Of a stretch of DNA of 64,000 bases, positions 55,112 to 64,000 are shown one piece after another; positions within the stretch are counted from its first letter, which is position 1, and each line of letters begins with the position of its first letter. The notes under the pieces are model-generated. The model had not been told where the DNA came from. It searched no databases and saw nothing but the letters and a program-made list of their open reading frames with translations. A program made the position numbers and the translations under genes. Source of the DNA: Bombilactobacillus mellifer (lineage in GTDB: Bacteria; Bacillota; Bacilli; Lactobacillales; Lactobacillaceae); contig NZ_KQ034029.1 in NCBI RefSeq assembly GCF_000970795.1, positions 227,097-291,096 of the forward strand, written 5' to 3'.

Positions 55112-56185
55112 CTAATCCTTGAGTGATTCATCCACTTTGACAACAACTTTATTAAATTCTAATTTTCGATTGTACATTTGCTCCAAGTAGCTAGCCAAAT
55201 CATCGAGGGTGATTACATGGGAAATCATGGCTTCAAAATTGAGTTCCTTCTGACTCATACCATTAATAACCACATCCCAAGCGCGGCCTGGATAAGGCAT
55301 TGAGTAAGACATCCAGGAACCATGGATATTCAAACCGCCCCGCATGATATGTTTTTCTACTACTTCAGCAGATAACGGTAATTCGTCATTAGAAATGCCG
55401 ACAAAGACAACATTACCATCTTTGCGTGTACATTCCAGCGCTTGTGTTTCGGTAATCTTATTACCGGCACAGTCTACTGCCAGATCAACACCATATTGTG
55501 TGAATTCCATGATTTTGGCAACTGCATTGTCTGATTTGCTGTTTACTGTGTAATCAGCTCCCAAAGTTTTAGCCAATTCTAACTTGTCATCAAAAATATC
55601 TACGGCAATAACTGTTTTAGCACCGTATAATTTAGCACATTGGATAGCAAATTGACCGATGGAGCCACAACCAAAGATTGCTACTACATCTCCGGCTTGA
55701 ATATTACCCCGCATCAAACCATAGGCGCTGACGGTAGCCGGTTCAATGCCAGCAGCGTTTTTCAAGCTAATGTTATCCGGCAAATGCAAGACATGACCCT
55801 TCGGTACCTTGACATATTCGGCAAAGCCACCGTTGCTGCCGGTACCAATTAAATTGTAGTTATCACTGAGACCATACAAACCCATTTTGGTATAAATTGA
55901 TTCAGGATTAGGAATTAAAGGGGCAATAGCCACGTGATCTCCGACATTGAAACCTTTAATATTAGCACCCATTTTGGCAACTGTTCCACTAAATTCATGT
56001 CCTAAAATCAAAGGATAAAGTCTTGCGCCTCCTTCTTTTTGACTTCGAGGTAGATCAGAGCCGCAGACACCAGAATAAGCGACTTTAATCAAAAAATCAT
56101 CGTCAGAAATTTCAGGAACCGGAACATTTTTAACAACCATATGGCCTGCAGTTTCGAGAACTGCTGCTTTCATTTCAGAATTCAC
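55112..56185 (-). CDS. GatD-like zinc-family polyol-phosphate dehydrogenase lacking structural zinc cysteines
   Basis: 357 residues, medium-chain dehydrogenase most like galactitol-1-P dehydrogenase: catalytic-zinc GVCGSDLPR and LGHEFSG, NAD loop GCGSIGQFAIQ, and the GatD-type HGSWMSYSMPYPG. The lobe that in GatD has four structural-zinc cysteines (PLLP-C-x2-C-x2-C...C) reads PLIPNPESIYTKMGLYGLS with none. It likely oxidises the PTS-made polyol phosphate to a ketose phosphate, here probably L-ribulose-5-P (inference from araD). I prefer the GTG at 56185; the closest SD is AAGGG about 11 bases upstream, so the start is uncertain. Confidence 0.85.
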   Translation of the reverse strand: MNSEMKAAVLETAGHMVVKNVPVPEISDDDFLIKVAYSGVCGSDLPRSQKEGGARLYPLILGHEFSGTVAKMGANIKGFNVGDHVAIAPLIPNPESIYTKMGLYGLSDNYNLIGTGSNGGFAEYVKVPKGHVLHLPDNISLKNAAGIEPATVSAYGLMRGNIQAGDVVAIFGCGSIGQFAIQCAKLYGAKTVIAVDIFDDKLELAKTLGADYTVNSKSDNAVAKIMEFTQYGVDLAVDCAGNKITETQALECTRKDGNVVFVGISNDELPLSAEVVEKHIMRGGLNIHGSWMSYSMPYPGRAWDVVINGMSQKELNFEAMISHVITLDDLASYLEQMYNRKLEFNKVVVKVDESLKD

Positions 56186-56226
56186 TATAATTATCACCCT
56201 TCAAAAAAATTTAAAATTGAAATACC

Positions 56227-57660
56227 TTAAGCTGATGTTGCATTCTTAGCAGCAGCATTGTCCAAATATGTTCTGAACTTCTCTTTGTTCTTCTGGAACA
56301 GAGCCCAAAGAACGAAGTATAGAACCACTGTTAAGAGAATTAGGAAGACGTTTTGAGTTAAGAAGGCGAAAAAGATTAAGCCAAAGAATGGTTTACCTAA
56401 AATATTAAAACTAGTTACTAACAATGCGGCAGTCGGAATAGCAACTCCGGCGCCTTGAGTAGCAATATGTGTAAACAAAGAAGCAGTAGCTGTACACATA
56501 TACAGTCCTAAGCTAAACCAAATAACCGAATTAATCATGGTTTTAACCATGTTCCCATTAGATAAAGCGATTAATCCTTCAATCCAATATGGGATAGCTA
56601 ATAAGTCGATAACTGGCAAAACTTTGTTTCCTGGCAATAAAATAGCCAATAAAACCATAATTGGAATTAACAGCATCCCAGTAATCAAAGTAGCCGGTTC
56701 ACCAAATCCTACGGCATCATTAACACCCAAGAACCAAAGTCTCGGTTTTTCTTCTTGATCACCACTAGCATCTTTAGCCTTGGTAGATTTACGAATAGAC
56801 TTGCTGGCAGCTTGTGATAATGGTGCAAAAGCTTGCGCGAAAATCCCCGCAACCTTCGGGAAGATGGACATAATAGCACTGGTAGCAATCCCAATTTTGG
56901 CAATTTCACCCCATGCGCTTAATTGACCTAAACGTTGAGTATTACCTAAAATTCCCAAAAAGAGACCTAAGAAAAGACCTAAAGAAATTGGTTCACCTAA
57001 GAAACCTAATTTCTTTTGTAAAGTTTTCGGACTTAATTTGATTTTGTTAATTTTCAATAAGTTCCAAATAGGATCCATTATAATTCCAAAAATAACAGGT
57101 TCCAAATTATGCAAGGCAATAATGGTGGTTCGTGGATAATTGTAGTATTTAGACCATCTCTGAGCGATGGAATCAGCTAATAAAAGGCTGTACATATTCA
57201 AAAGAACCATTAAGCCTAAAGATAACCACATATTTTTAGTTACATAAAAACACATGGAGCCCCAAACCATATAAGAATAGTTATTCCATAAGTCAGAAGG
57301 TTGGAAAACATCCGTCCATTTAATTAAAAATAGTACCGTTTGTAAAACCAAACCCACTACTAAGAAAATCATTCCGGCTTGCGTCGAATAGGCCACTAAT
57401 GAAGCCCCTTGCCAACCAATATCAAATGCCGGCAAATGCACACCCGTATTTGTTACCATTTTCTTAATAACTTTACTTACCATCGGTGTATAAGAGTTTA
57501 ACAACAAGGTAAAGCCGGTTAGTCCTACCCCCGCATATAAGGCGGACAGAAACGCCTTTTGAGGTTTGACTTTTAAAATCAAAGCAATGAAGAAAATCAT
57601 TACCGGCACAAAAACATTAGCGCCAAATGTATCAAAAACTGCCTTTACGGTTTCAAGCAC
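56227..57660 (-). CDS. gatC: Galactitol-class PTS EIIC
   Basis: 477 residues, a large multi-helix membrane protein of the GatC/SgcC class: LNSYTPMVSKVIKKMV, FDIGWQGASLVAYSTQAG and NDAVGFGEPATLITGMLLIP are visible, with a cytoplasmic charged insert around residue 300. Transports the polyol. Substrate is more likely a pentitol than galactitol, given the downstream enzymes. Confidence 0.93.
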   Translation of the reverse strand: MLETVKAVFDTFGANVFVPVMIFFIALILKVKPQKAFLSALYAGVGLTGFTLLLNSYTPMVSKVIKKMVTNTGVHLPAFDIGWQGASLVAYSTQAGMIFLVVGLVLQTVLFLIKWTDVFQPSDLWNNYSYMVWGSMCFYVTKNMWLSLGLMVLLNMYSLLLADSIAQRWSKYYNYPRTTIIALHNLEPVIFGIIMDPIWNLLKINKIKLSPKTLQKKLGFLGEPISLGLFLGLFLGILGNTQRLGQLSAWGEIAKIGIATSAIMSIFPKVAGIFAQAFAPLSQAASKSIRKSTKAKDASGDQEEKPRLWFLGVNDAVGFGEPATLITGMLLIPIMVLLAILLPGNKVLPVIDLLAIPYWIEGLIALSNGNMVKTMINSVIWFSLGLYMCTATASLFTHIATQGAGVAIPTAALLVTSFNILGKPFFGLIFFAFLTQNVFLILLTVVLYFVLWALFQKNKEKFRTYLDNAAAKNATSA

Positions 57661-57690
57661 TAAATCTCACTCCTTTCAGTATGAATCCAG

Positions 57691-57990
57691 CTACTTTTTA
57701 ATTTTAGCCACTGTAGCTTTTAATTCATCCCAAAATTCATCTTCACCCATGCCAGTTAATAAACCAGTACCATTCAAAACCGGAATTGGATAATCACCTT
57801 CAGGAAGCGGACTGGTATAAACAATCAAATCAAAATTGCCACCTTGAGCTAATTGTTGTACTTCTGTAGGACGAGTTTCTGTTGCGGAAACATCATAACC
57901 GTCCTTTTCCAATTCTTCCTTAATCTCTCCAGCAATCATTGATGAGGTAACTGTTCCAGAACCACATACTGCTAATAAATTCAAATGCAT
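57691..57990 (-). CDS. gatB: Galactitol-class PTS EIIB
   Basis: 99 residues; phospho-Cys in LLAVCGSGTVTSSM near the N-terminus, P-loop typical of GatB. The start at 57990 has AAGGAG 9 bases upstream; the earlier ATG abuts it. Confidence 0.93.
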   Translation of the reverse strand: MHLNLLAVCGSGTVTSSMIAGEIKEELEKDGYDVSATETRPTEVQQLAQGGNFDLIVYTSPLPEGDYPIPVLNGTGLLTGMGEDEFWDELKATVAKIKK

Positions 57991-58011
57991 AATGTCCATC
58001 TCCTTAAAATT

Positions 58012-58491
58012 TTAGTTCTCCACTGCATTATTGAGCTCTTGAGCAATAGCTCCGGCATCTTCTAAATGCAAAATGGTATCCAATAAATTCTCTTTTTGAA
58101 ATAACTTCATTAGTTGTTTCAGTATTGTTATTTGGCCTTTCGGATCATTGACTGAAATCAAGAAAAGCATACTGCTTTGAATTTCTTGTTTCGGATCAAT
58201 CATACTATGCACATTAATTTTATTCTTTAATGTGGCCACTGAAACTACCGTCTTATGAACATAGCTGGCTTCCGTATGTGGAATACTGATGTTCATATTC
58301 GATAATGACAATCCCGTCGGAAAATCTTTCTCCCGCGCGATCACTTTTTCAGGAAATTCTGAAACTACATAATTTTGCTTAATTAATTTTTGCGACATTT
58401 TATTAATCGCATCGGCAAAACTATCAACATCTAATTGTGCATAAATAAATTGCTGATCAAATACTAATCCACCATTGTTTCCTTCACTCAA
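58012..58491 (-). CDS. gatA: Galactitol-class PTS EIIA
   Basis: 159 residues, fructose/mannitol-like EIIA fold with phospho-His in MNISIPHTEASYV. First gene of the gatA-gatB-gatC-dehydrogenase-araD operon. I start at the TTG at 58491, 8 bases after CGGAGG; the TTG at 58509 precedes that site. Confidence 0.9.
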   Translation of the reverse strand: MSEGNNGGLVFDQQFIYAQLDVDSFADAINKMSQKLIKQNYVVSEFPEKVIAREKDFPTGLSLSNMNISIPHTEASYVHKTVVSVATLKNKINVHSMIDPKQEIQSSMLFLISVNDPKGQITILKQLMKLFQKENLLDTILHLEDAGAIAQELNNAVEN

Positions 58492-58555
58492 ATGCTTCGC
58501 CTCCGTCAAATAAGTAATTGAGGTCAGATTTTATTGCCACCCTCCTTTTTTGTCC

Positions 58556-58612
58556 TGACATCGTTTCCAAAATTTACATCCTATATTGTATATCAATTAA
58601 ATTAATTTGCAA
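58556..58612 (-). promoter_or_regulatory. gat-type operon promoter with downstream cre-like site
   Basis: Minus strand TTGCAA (58607-58612), 16 bases, TACAAT (58585-58590). TGGAAACGATGTCA (58556-58569) matches the cre consensus at 13 of 14 positions and lies in the early transcript, a roadblock position. Confidence 0.68.
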
Positions 58613-58717
58613 TTCTTTTTTTTACAAAAGAATGCAAAACCAAACCCAAAACTTCAATTTGAACTTTTATTAGGGTATATTTAAAACTAAGACCAGGAGT
58701 ATCGAAAGGATTTAGAT

Positions 58718-59473
58718 ATGAATAAAAGTGAAAGATTAAAATTTATAAGTGAAGAGGTTAACAAGTACGGTTCTATCAGAATCGCGGATACTGCCCAAAA
58801 ATTAAATGTCACTCGTGAAACCATCAGACACGATATTGCCGAATTAGATAAAAAAGGGGTTATTCAGTCCATTAGAGGCGGTGCTGTCAATCCTTATGGC
58901 CTGGAAAATACTCGTTTTGGGCAACGTCAAACTTTGCATTTAGCCGAAAAACAAGAAATTGCAAAAAAAGCCTTACAATTTATCCGAAATAATGACCATA
59001 TTTTTCTAGACTCCGGGACCACTTCTTGGCAGCTCGCCGAAGCCATTAAACACAGTAAAATTGAGCGCTTAACCGTCGTCACCAATTCAACCTTTGTCAT
59101 CGCAACTCTGCAATTTGTGAAAGGAATTCAACTCATCTTACTGGGCGGTACTGTGCGCACGAGTGAAGGTTCTGTTTCCGGAGCCATGGCCTTACAAAAT
59201 ATTGAAAACATCTATGTTGATACCGCCTTCTTTGGCAGCAGTGGCATCAATAAACTTTCCGGCATTACCAATCCTTACATGGATGAAATTGAAGCTTCCA
59301 AGAAAATGCGGCAGCATTCCCAAATTAATATTGTCTTGGCTGATAAATTTAAATTCCAAAGAAGCTCACTTTACAAAATGTTTGATTTAAAGGACGTAGA
59401 TGCCATTATCACGGATAAATCAATCAACAAAACAATTATTAAGGAGTTATGTATTAACAACATTTTATATTGA
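58718..59473 (+). CDS. gatR: DeoR-family repressor of the gat-type operon
   Basis: 251 residues: DeoR helix-turn-helix (RIADTAQKLNVTRETIRHDI, IRGGAVNPYG) and DeoRC sensor domain (IFLDSGTTSWQLAEAI, VVTNSTFVIATL, LLGGTVRTSEGS). Diverges from gatA and precedes the phosphoketolase gene, so both are candidate targets. Effector probably the polyol or pentulose phosphate. Confidence 0.88.
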   Translation: MNKSERLKFISEEVNKYGSIRIADTAQKLNVTRETIRHDIAELDKKGVIQSIRGGAVNPYGLENTRFGQRQTLHLAEKQEIAKKALQFIRNNDHIFLDSGTTSWQLAEAIKHSKIERLTVVTNSTFVIATLQFVKGIQLILLGGTVRTSEGSVSGAMALQNIENIYVDTAFFGSSGINKLSGITNPYMDEIEASKKMRQHSQINIVLADKFKFQRSSLYKMFDLKDVDAIITDKSINKTIIKELCINNILY

Positions 59474-59506
59474 TTTTAATTTCTTTTTAAGTTGTTTTCT
59501 GTAATC

Positions 59507-59537
59507 TTGACTTCTGAGACACATGAGTTATTATAAT
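59507..59537 (+). promoter_or_regulatory. Phosphoketolase promoter
   Basis: TTGACT (59507-59512), 19 bases (18 to an overlapping TTATAA), TATAAT (59532-59537), about 50 bases before the start codon; suggests transcription independent of gatR. Confidence 0.65.
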
Positions 59538-59587
59538 AATCGTCAAGTGAATAGTAAAACAAAATTATGCAAAGGGGTTGCAAAAAT

Positions 59588-61978
59588 ATGCAAAATTCAC
59601 GCACAAATGACAGCATTGATTATTCCGCGCCGGAATATTTGAACTTAGTTGACAAATATTGGCGTGCAGCAAATTACTTATCAGTTGGACAATTGTACTT
59701 AAAGGACAACCCATTATTACGACGTCCCTTAAAAGCTGCTGATGTTAAAGTTCATCCCATCGGTCACTGGGGTACGATCGCTGGCCAAAACTTTATCTAC
59801 GCGCATTTAAATCGGGTTATTAATAAGTATAATTTGAATATGTTTTACATTGAAGGTCCCGGTCATGGTGGCCAAGTAATGGTGTCTAATTCCTACTTGG
59901 ATCATAGTTATACAGAAAGATATTCTGATATCAGCTATGACGAAGCCGGAATGCAAAAGTTATTTAAACGTTTTTCATTCCCAGGTGGTGTAGCTTCCCA
60001 TGCTGATCCGAAAACTCCTGGTTCGATTCACGAAGGTGGAGAATTAGGTTACTCACTCTTACATGGTACCGGAGCTATTTTGGATAATCCTGATTTAGTT
60101 GCAGCCGTAGTCATCGGTGATGGTGAAGCTGAAACTGGCCCCTTAGCAACTTCTTGGCAAGTTAATAAATTCATTAACCCAATTAACGACGGAACGGTTT
60201 TACCGATCTTGAATTTAAACGGTTTCAAAATTGCCAACCCAACTGTCTTGTCCCGTGAATCTCACGAAGAATTAGTCGATTACTTTACTGGTTTAGGTTG
60301 GGATCCACACTTTGTAGAAGGTGACGATCCGGCAAAAATGCATAAATTGATGGCTGAAGAATTAGATAAAGTCATCGAAGAAATTCACCAGATTCAGGCT
60401 AATGCGCAAGATAATCATGATGAATCTCGTCCACAATGGCCAATGATTATTTTCCGTGCACCAAAGGGTTGGACTGGTCCAAAGAGCTGGGATGGCGAAC
60501 CAATTGAAAACTCCTTTAGAGCTCATCAAATTCCAATTCCGATTGATCAAAATCATATGGAACATGCCGATCAATTAGTTGATTGGTTAAAATCTTACAA
60601 ACCGGAAGAATTATTTGATGACAACGGGACACTATTACCTGAGATTCAAGCAATTATGCCGCAAGGTGATCACCGGATGGCCATGAATCCTGTAACTAAT
60701 GGTGGCGAATTAACGAAAGCTTTAATCTTACCAGATCCAAAAGATTACGAAGTTGCCACAAAACAACATGGTGACGTAGAAGCCCAAGACATGACCGAAT
60801 TGGGCAAATATGTGCGTGATGTAATTAAACTTAACGAAAAAAATCATAACTTCCGTGGCTTTGGTCCGGATGAAACCTTATCCAATCGCTTGAACTCCGT
60901 CTTTGAAGTAACTCGTCGTCAATGGCTTGAAGATATTAAAGAACCGAATGATGCTTTATTAGCTCCTCATGGTCGGATCATTGACTCCATGTTATCCGAA
61001 CATATGGATGAAGGTTTACTCGAAGCTTATACTTTGACCGGACGTCATGGATTCTTCGCTAGTTACGAATCCTTCTTGCGCGTAGTCGACTCCATGTTAA
61101 CTCAACACTTCAAATGGTTGCGCAATTCTCATGAAGAGACCCCTTGGCGGACAGATGTTCCAAGTTTGAATATCATTGCTTCTTCTACTGCGTTCCAGCA
61201 AGATCATAATGGTTATTCGCATCAAGATCCAGGCATCATTACACATTTGGCTGAAAAGAAGACCAAGTACATTCGGGAATACTTCCCTGCAGATGCTAAC
61301 TCTTTGATTGCTGTTTTTGATAAATGCTTACGTACTAAACAAGTCATCAATTTGATTGTTTCCAGTAAACATCCTCGTCCACAATGGTATACCAGTCAAG
61401 AAGCTCATCAACTCTTAGAAAATGGTTTGGGAATTATTGATTGGGCAAGTACCGATCAAGGCAGCGAACCTGATGTAGTCTTTGCTGCTGCTGGTTCTGA
61501 ACCTAACTTAGAAGCTTTAGCTGCGATTTCCATTTTGCATCAAGCTATGCCGGACTTAAAAATCAGATTCATTAACGTTGTCGATCTCTTGAAATTAAAG
61601 AAAGACGACCCACGCGGCTTAAGTGATGCTGAATTTGATTCTTATTTCACCAAAGATAAACCTGTAATCTTTGCTTTCCATGGTTATGTAGATATCCTGA
61701 AAGACATCTTCTTTGATCGTCACAACCATAATTTGATTGCTATCGGTTATAAAGAAGAAGGCGATATCACCACACCGTTTGACATGCGGGTACGTAACGG
61801 TATGGATCGTTTCGACTTAGTTAAACAAGCTGTATATAATGTCCCTTGTCTAACTGATAAAGGTGCTCACTTAGTTGAACAAATGAATGCTACATTACAA
61901 AAGCATCATGACTTTATTCGGCAAGAAGGTACCGATATTCCTGAAGTCCAAGATTGGAAATGGACTAATTTAAAATAA
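59588..61978 (+). CDS. xfp: Xylulose-5-P/fructose-6-P phosphoketolase
   Basis: 796 residues, the usual family length. TPP-dependent: [55 protein letters not shown] and [16 protein letters not shown] are diagnostic. It splits D-xylulose-5-P to acetyl-P and glyceraldehyde-3-P (or fructose-6-P to acetyl-P and erythrose-4-P). AAAGGGG precedes the ATG at 59588. It sits beside genes that would deliver D-xylulose-5-P via AraD. Confidence 0.96.
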   Translation: MQNSRTNDSIDYSAPEYLNLVDKYWRAANYLSVGQLYLKDNPLLRRPLKAADVKVHPIGHWGTIAGQNFIYAHLNRVINKYNLNMFYIEGPGHGGQVMVSNSYLDHSYTERYSDISYDEAGMQKLFKRFSFPGGVASHADPKTPGSIHEGGELGYSLLHGTGAILDNPDLVAAVVIGDGEAETGPLATSWQVNKFINPINDGTVLPILNLNGFKIANPTVLSRESHEELVDYFTGLGWDPHFVEGDDPAKMHKLMAEELDKVIEEIHQIQANAQDNHDESRPQWPMIIFRAPKGWTGPKSWDGEPIENSFRAHQIPIPIDQNHMEHADQLVDWLKSYKPEELFDDNGTLLPEIQAIMPQGDHRMAMNPVTNGGELTKALILPDPKDYEVATKQHGDVEAQDMTELGKYVRDVIKLNEKNHNFRGFGPDETLSNRLNSVFEVTRRQWLEDIKEPNDALLAPHGRIIDSMLSEHMDEGLLEAYTLTGRHGFFASYESFLRVVDSMLTQHFKWLRNSHEETPWRTDVPSLNIIASSTAFQQDHNGYSHQDPGIITHLAEKKTKYIREYFPADANSLIAVFDKCLRTKQVINLIVSSKHPRPQWYTSQEAHQLLENGLGIIDWASTDQGSEPDVVFAAAGSEPNLEALAAISILHQAMPDLKIRFINVVDLLKLKKDDPRGLSDAEFDSYFTKDKPVIFAFHGYVDILKDIFFDRHNHNLIAIGYKEEGDITTPFDMRVRNGMDRFDLVKQAVYNVPCLTDKGAHLVEQMNATLQKHHDFIRQEGTDIPEVQDWKWTNLK

Positions 61979-62030
61979 ATACAGTTTTTTCATTACGTTA
62001 ACCTCCTAAAAATTAAACAGCCAGTTCTTC

Positions 62031-62069
62031 AAACACGATTTCACCGAAAGGGCGAAATCGTGTTTTTCT
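62031..62069 (+). terminator. xfp terminator
   Basis: AAACACGATTTC and GAAATCGTGTTT around an 11-base loop with T-run, 52 bases past the stop. The rest of the 325-base gap to mtlD holds a short open frame (62132-62281) that I do not believe in, and a second terminator. Confidence 0.85.
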
Positions 62070-62220
62070 TTGCTTCCATGCTCAAGGCACGCACTTTAAA
62101 TTACTAATCATATAAAGAATTGCCTGCGGGAATGTCCAATCATGAACTTTCAGCTTCCATTGCAGCTTCATTAGCAAATACACCAGAACCAGGGCTTTCT
62201 TTGGAAAATTCTCTTAACCC

Positions 62221-62264
62221 AAAAAACCTGACAGTGGAAGCAAATTTCCCTGCCAGGTTTTTTT
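62221..62264 (-). terminator. Terminator of the mannitol operon
   Basis: AAAAAACCTGACAG and CTGCCAGGTTTTTTT with a 15-base loop, 40 bases beyond the mtlD stop. Confidence 0.75.
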
Positions 62265-62303
62265 ATCTAGATCTCAGTTAATCTCGCGACTGCAGAAAAG
62301 CTA

Positions 62304-63461
62304 TTAGGCTTTGGCATCGCGCTTTTGTTGATAGGTCGTCACAATTTGGTTCACTAACTCATTATCATCTAATCCTGTAATTTGTTGGACAACTTTTGGC
62401 ACCGATTGGGTGCGTAATAATTCTTGTAAGTGGACACTTTCATTATCTTGCGGTTCATCAAATGTGAAAATCATCCCCACTGTATCCAATAAAACAGCAT
62501 AGTCTAATGCACGCTCCTTTAATTCGCGGATCGGGCGAATAAACCGTTCATCAAAGCCTAATTTACGAATAGGAGTGCGCCCTACCCGTAAAATATCATC
62601 CGAAATATATTTATTTTGAAATCGGCTCAAAATTTTGCGTTGGTAGTCTTGATGTGCTTGCGGATCAAACTGCCATTTAGCAATTAACAGGGCTCCCGTT
62701 TCCTTCAGCGCACCTTGTACTTGTTGCAGGACTTTAGCATTTTGAATCGCCTCACCAATGGTTTGATAACCATAATAGGCTCCCGTATAAGCTACAGTTG
62801 CATGACCAGTATTGACGGAAAATAGTTTGCGTTCAATATATGGTTCTAGATCGGGCACATATACCACCGACTGTAAATGCAGCTGCGGATTTTTCATTTG
62901 TGATTCATCCACTACCCATTCTTTGAAGGGTTCCACGGAAACTGCCAAAGGATCCTCATGATGTTGAATCGGCACAATTCGATCTACTGCCGCATTTGGA
63001 AAACCAATATGGGCCTCAGCAAACTCTTGTTGTTGTAGATCTAAATGTTTATAGACTTCTTTTTTTAAAAATTGACTGCCGCCAATCATATTTTCGCAAG
63101 CAATAATGTCTATCGGCTGCGCATTAGCTGCAGTTTGCCGCGCAGCAATGCCTTGGGCAATTAAATCCGCAATAATAGGTAAAATTTTAGGACCAATAGC
63201 TGTGGTTACTAAATCGGTTTGCGCGATGGCCTGGACCACTGCTTGGGGTTGTTGTTGATTATTGAGGCCATCCACATGTTCCACATGAATCTGTTGCTGG
63301 CCGGGAGCTGCTAATTCAATATCATATTCATGCCGTTCATTGAGGGCATCAATGATTGTCGCATTCACATCCACAAAATGAATCGCAAAATTATTGCTGG
63401 CTAAAGTTTCTCCAATAAAGCCTCGGCCAATATTGCCGGCTCCAAAATGTACTGCGTCCAT
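62304..63461 (-). CDS. mtlD: Mannitol-1-phosphate 5-dehydrogenase
   Basis: 385 residues, polyol-specific long-chain dehydrogenase: [19 protein letters not shown] loop, [27 protein letters not shown], and [15 protein letters not shown] catalytic region. Converts mannitol-1-P to fructose-6-P. The ATG at 63461 has AAAGGAAG 9 bases upstream; it follows mtlF with a slight gap. Confidence 0.95.
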   Translation of the reverse strand: MDAVHFGAGNIGRGFIGETLASNNFAIHFVDVNATIIDALNERHEYDIELAAPGQQQIHVEHVDGLNNQQQPQAVVQAIAQTDLVTTAIGPKILPIIADLIAQGIAARQTAANAQPIDIIACENMIGGSQFLKKEVYKHLDLQQQEFAEAHIGFPNAAVDRIVPIQHHEDPLAVSVEPFKEWVVDESQMKNPQLHLQSVVYVPDLEPYIERKLFSVNTGHATVAYTGAYYGYQTIGEAIQNAKVLQQVQGALKETGALLIAKWQFDPQAHQDYQRKILSRFQNKYISDDILRVGRTPIRKLGFDERFIRPIRELKERALDYAVLLDTVGMIFTFDEPQDNESVHLQELLRTQSVPKVVQQITGLDDNELVNQIVTTYQQKRDAKA

Positions 63462-63462
63462 G

Positions 63463-63906
63463 TTATTCAACTTCCTTTAATAAATTAATTATTTCTGTCG
63501 GTGATTGTGCGTTCGACAATTTTTCAACGTTTTTAATATTACTACAAAACAATGCAATCGCTGATAATAACTGCAAATGTTCGCCATTTAAACCGGCAAT
63601 GCCAAAAACAATCGTGACTAATTTTTCCACAGAAGAATCAGTACTAAAATCAATTCCTTGCGGATATTGCACAATCGAAATTCCCGTCTTTTGAATATAT
63701 TGTTTACCTGCTTCGGTTCCATGCGGAATTGCAATAAAGTTACCCATATAGACAGAAACATCTTGATTGCGCGCCAACATCGAATCAATGTAGGGTTTTT
63801 GAACATAACCATTATCGACCAATAATTGTCCCGACAAGGTGATGGCTTCTTCTGGACTTTGTGCGGTTTGATTCAATCGAATTAGTGCTTGATCTAATCC
63901 CTTCAT
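63463..63906 (-). CDS. mtlF: Mannitol-specific PTS EIIA
   Basis: 147 residues, MtlF type with phospho-His in [14 protein letters not shown] separate EIIA, as in the lactobacillar mtlA-mtlR-mtlF-mtlD order. GGAAG of the preceding gene's end serves as its ribosome binding site, implying coupling. Confidence 0.93.
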   Translation of the reverse strand: MKGLDQALIRLNQTAQSPEEAITLSGQLLVDNGYVQKPYIDSMLARNQDVSVYMGNFIAIPHGTEAGKQYIQKTGISIVQYPQGIDFSTDSSVEKLVTIVFGIAGLNGEHLQLLSAIALFCSNIKNVEKLSNAQSPTEIINLLKEVE

Positions 63907-63912
63907 TTAAAC

Positions 63913-64000
63913 TCACTTCCAATATTTTTCTTTAATCATCGTCCAAGTTAATTGAGCAATTAGTTGTTTCACCTGGGCCAATTGCCCCTGATCATAGACT
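63913..64000 (-). CDS. C-terminal end of an upstream gene, probably mtlR
   Basis: The last 28 codons are visible, ending in IKEKYWK and a TGA. The frame runs off the window. The position directly before mtlF suggests the BglG-like activator MtlR, but 28 residues do not show the family. Confidence 0.5.
   Translation of the reverse strand, partial: VYDQGQLAQVKQLIAQLTWTMIKEKYWK

Noticed and set aside
62132-62281. Open frame of 49 codons between xfp and mtlD
   Set aside because: It has only a weak ribosome binding site and its 3' half runs through the mannitol operon terminator, so it is probably chance or a remnant.

Overview
The window is a low-GC Gram-positive chromosome segment and the gene content points to a member of the Lactobacillaceae. 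Diagnostic features are a fab/acc operon in the lactobacillar order led by a fabZ paralogue and fabT, the AmaP/DUF2273/Asp23 trio, a Tyr T-box, abundant PTS systems, cre-like sites, a CHAP wall hydrolase and a phosphoketolase. I cannot name the species from sequence alone. No rRNA, tRNA, insertion sequence, prophage or CRISPR array was seen.

Layout. 0-8 kb (minus strand): an envelope cluster whose core is response regulator, histidine kinase, murE and an aspartate-racemase-like gene, followed by an LCP ligase and an ABC-F ATPase. 8.3-18.5 kb (minus): the complete type II fatty acid synthesis and acetyl-CoA carboxylase operon, with two internal FabT-type promoter/operators and birA divergent from it. 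19-25 kb: small orphan genes and a 1298-codon secreted surface protein. 25-31 kb: a beta-glucoside PTS/phospho-beta-glucosidase operon with LicT-type antitermination, then tyrS under a T-box. 31-36 kb: the alkaline-shock trio, an MFS drug exporter and a CHAP hydrolase.

36-64 kb is a polyol/ketose catabolic region: (i) a mannose/sorbose-class PTS with an SDR dehydrogenase and a divergent GntR; (ii) a glycerol-facilitator homologue; (iii) a divergent module with rpiB-like, transaldolase, transketolase and deoR on one side and TIM-like, dhaM, dhaK and dhaL on the other; (iv) a glucitol-class PTS (srlB/A/E, gutM) with an unusual SAF-domain dehydrogenase, controlled by a SorC-family regulator whose only plausible start codon is ATA; (v) a galactitol-class PTS with a GatD-like dehydrogenase and L-ribulose-5-P 4-epimerase, beside a DeoR regulator and phosphoketolase; (vi) the end of a mannitol operon. 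The likely logic is uptake of several sugar alcohols and conversion to pentose, tetrose or triose phosphates that feed transketolase/transaldolase and phosphoketolase.

Most interesting items: a FabZ paralogue that has lost its catalytic histidine, the ATA-start SorC gene with four phased operator repeats, the Dha-kinase/pentose-phosphate module whose RpiB-like member lacks the ring-opening histidine, and a strong hairpin inside the glucitol operon.
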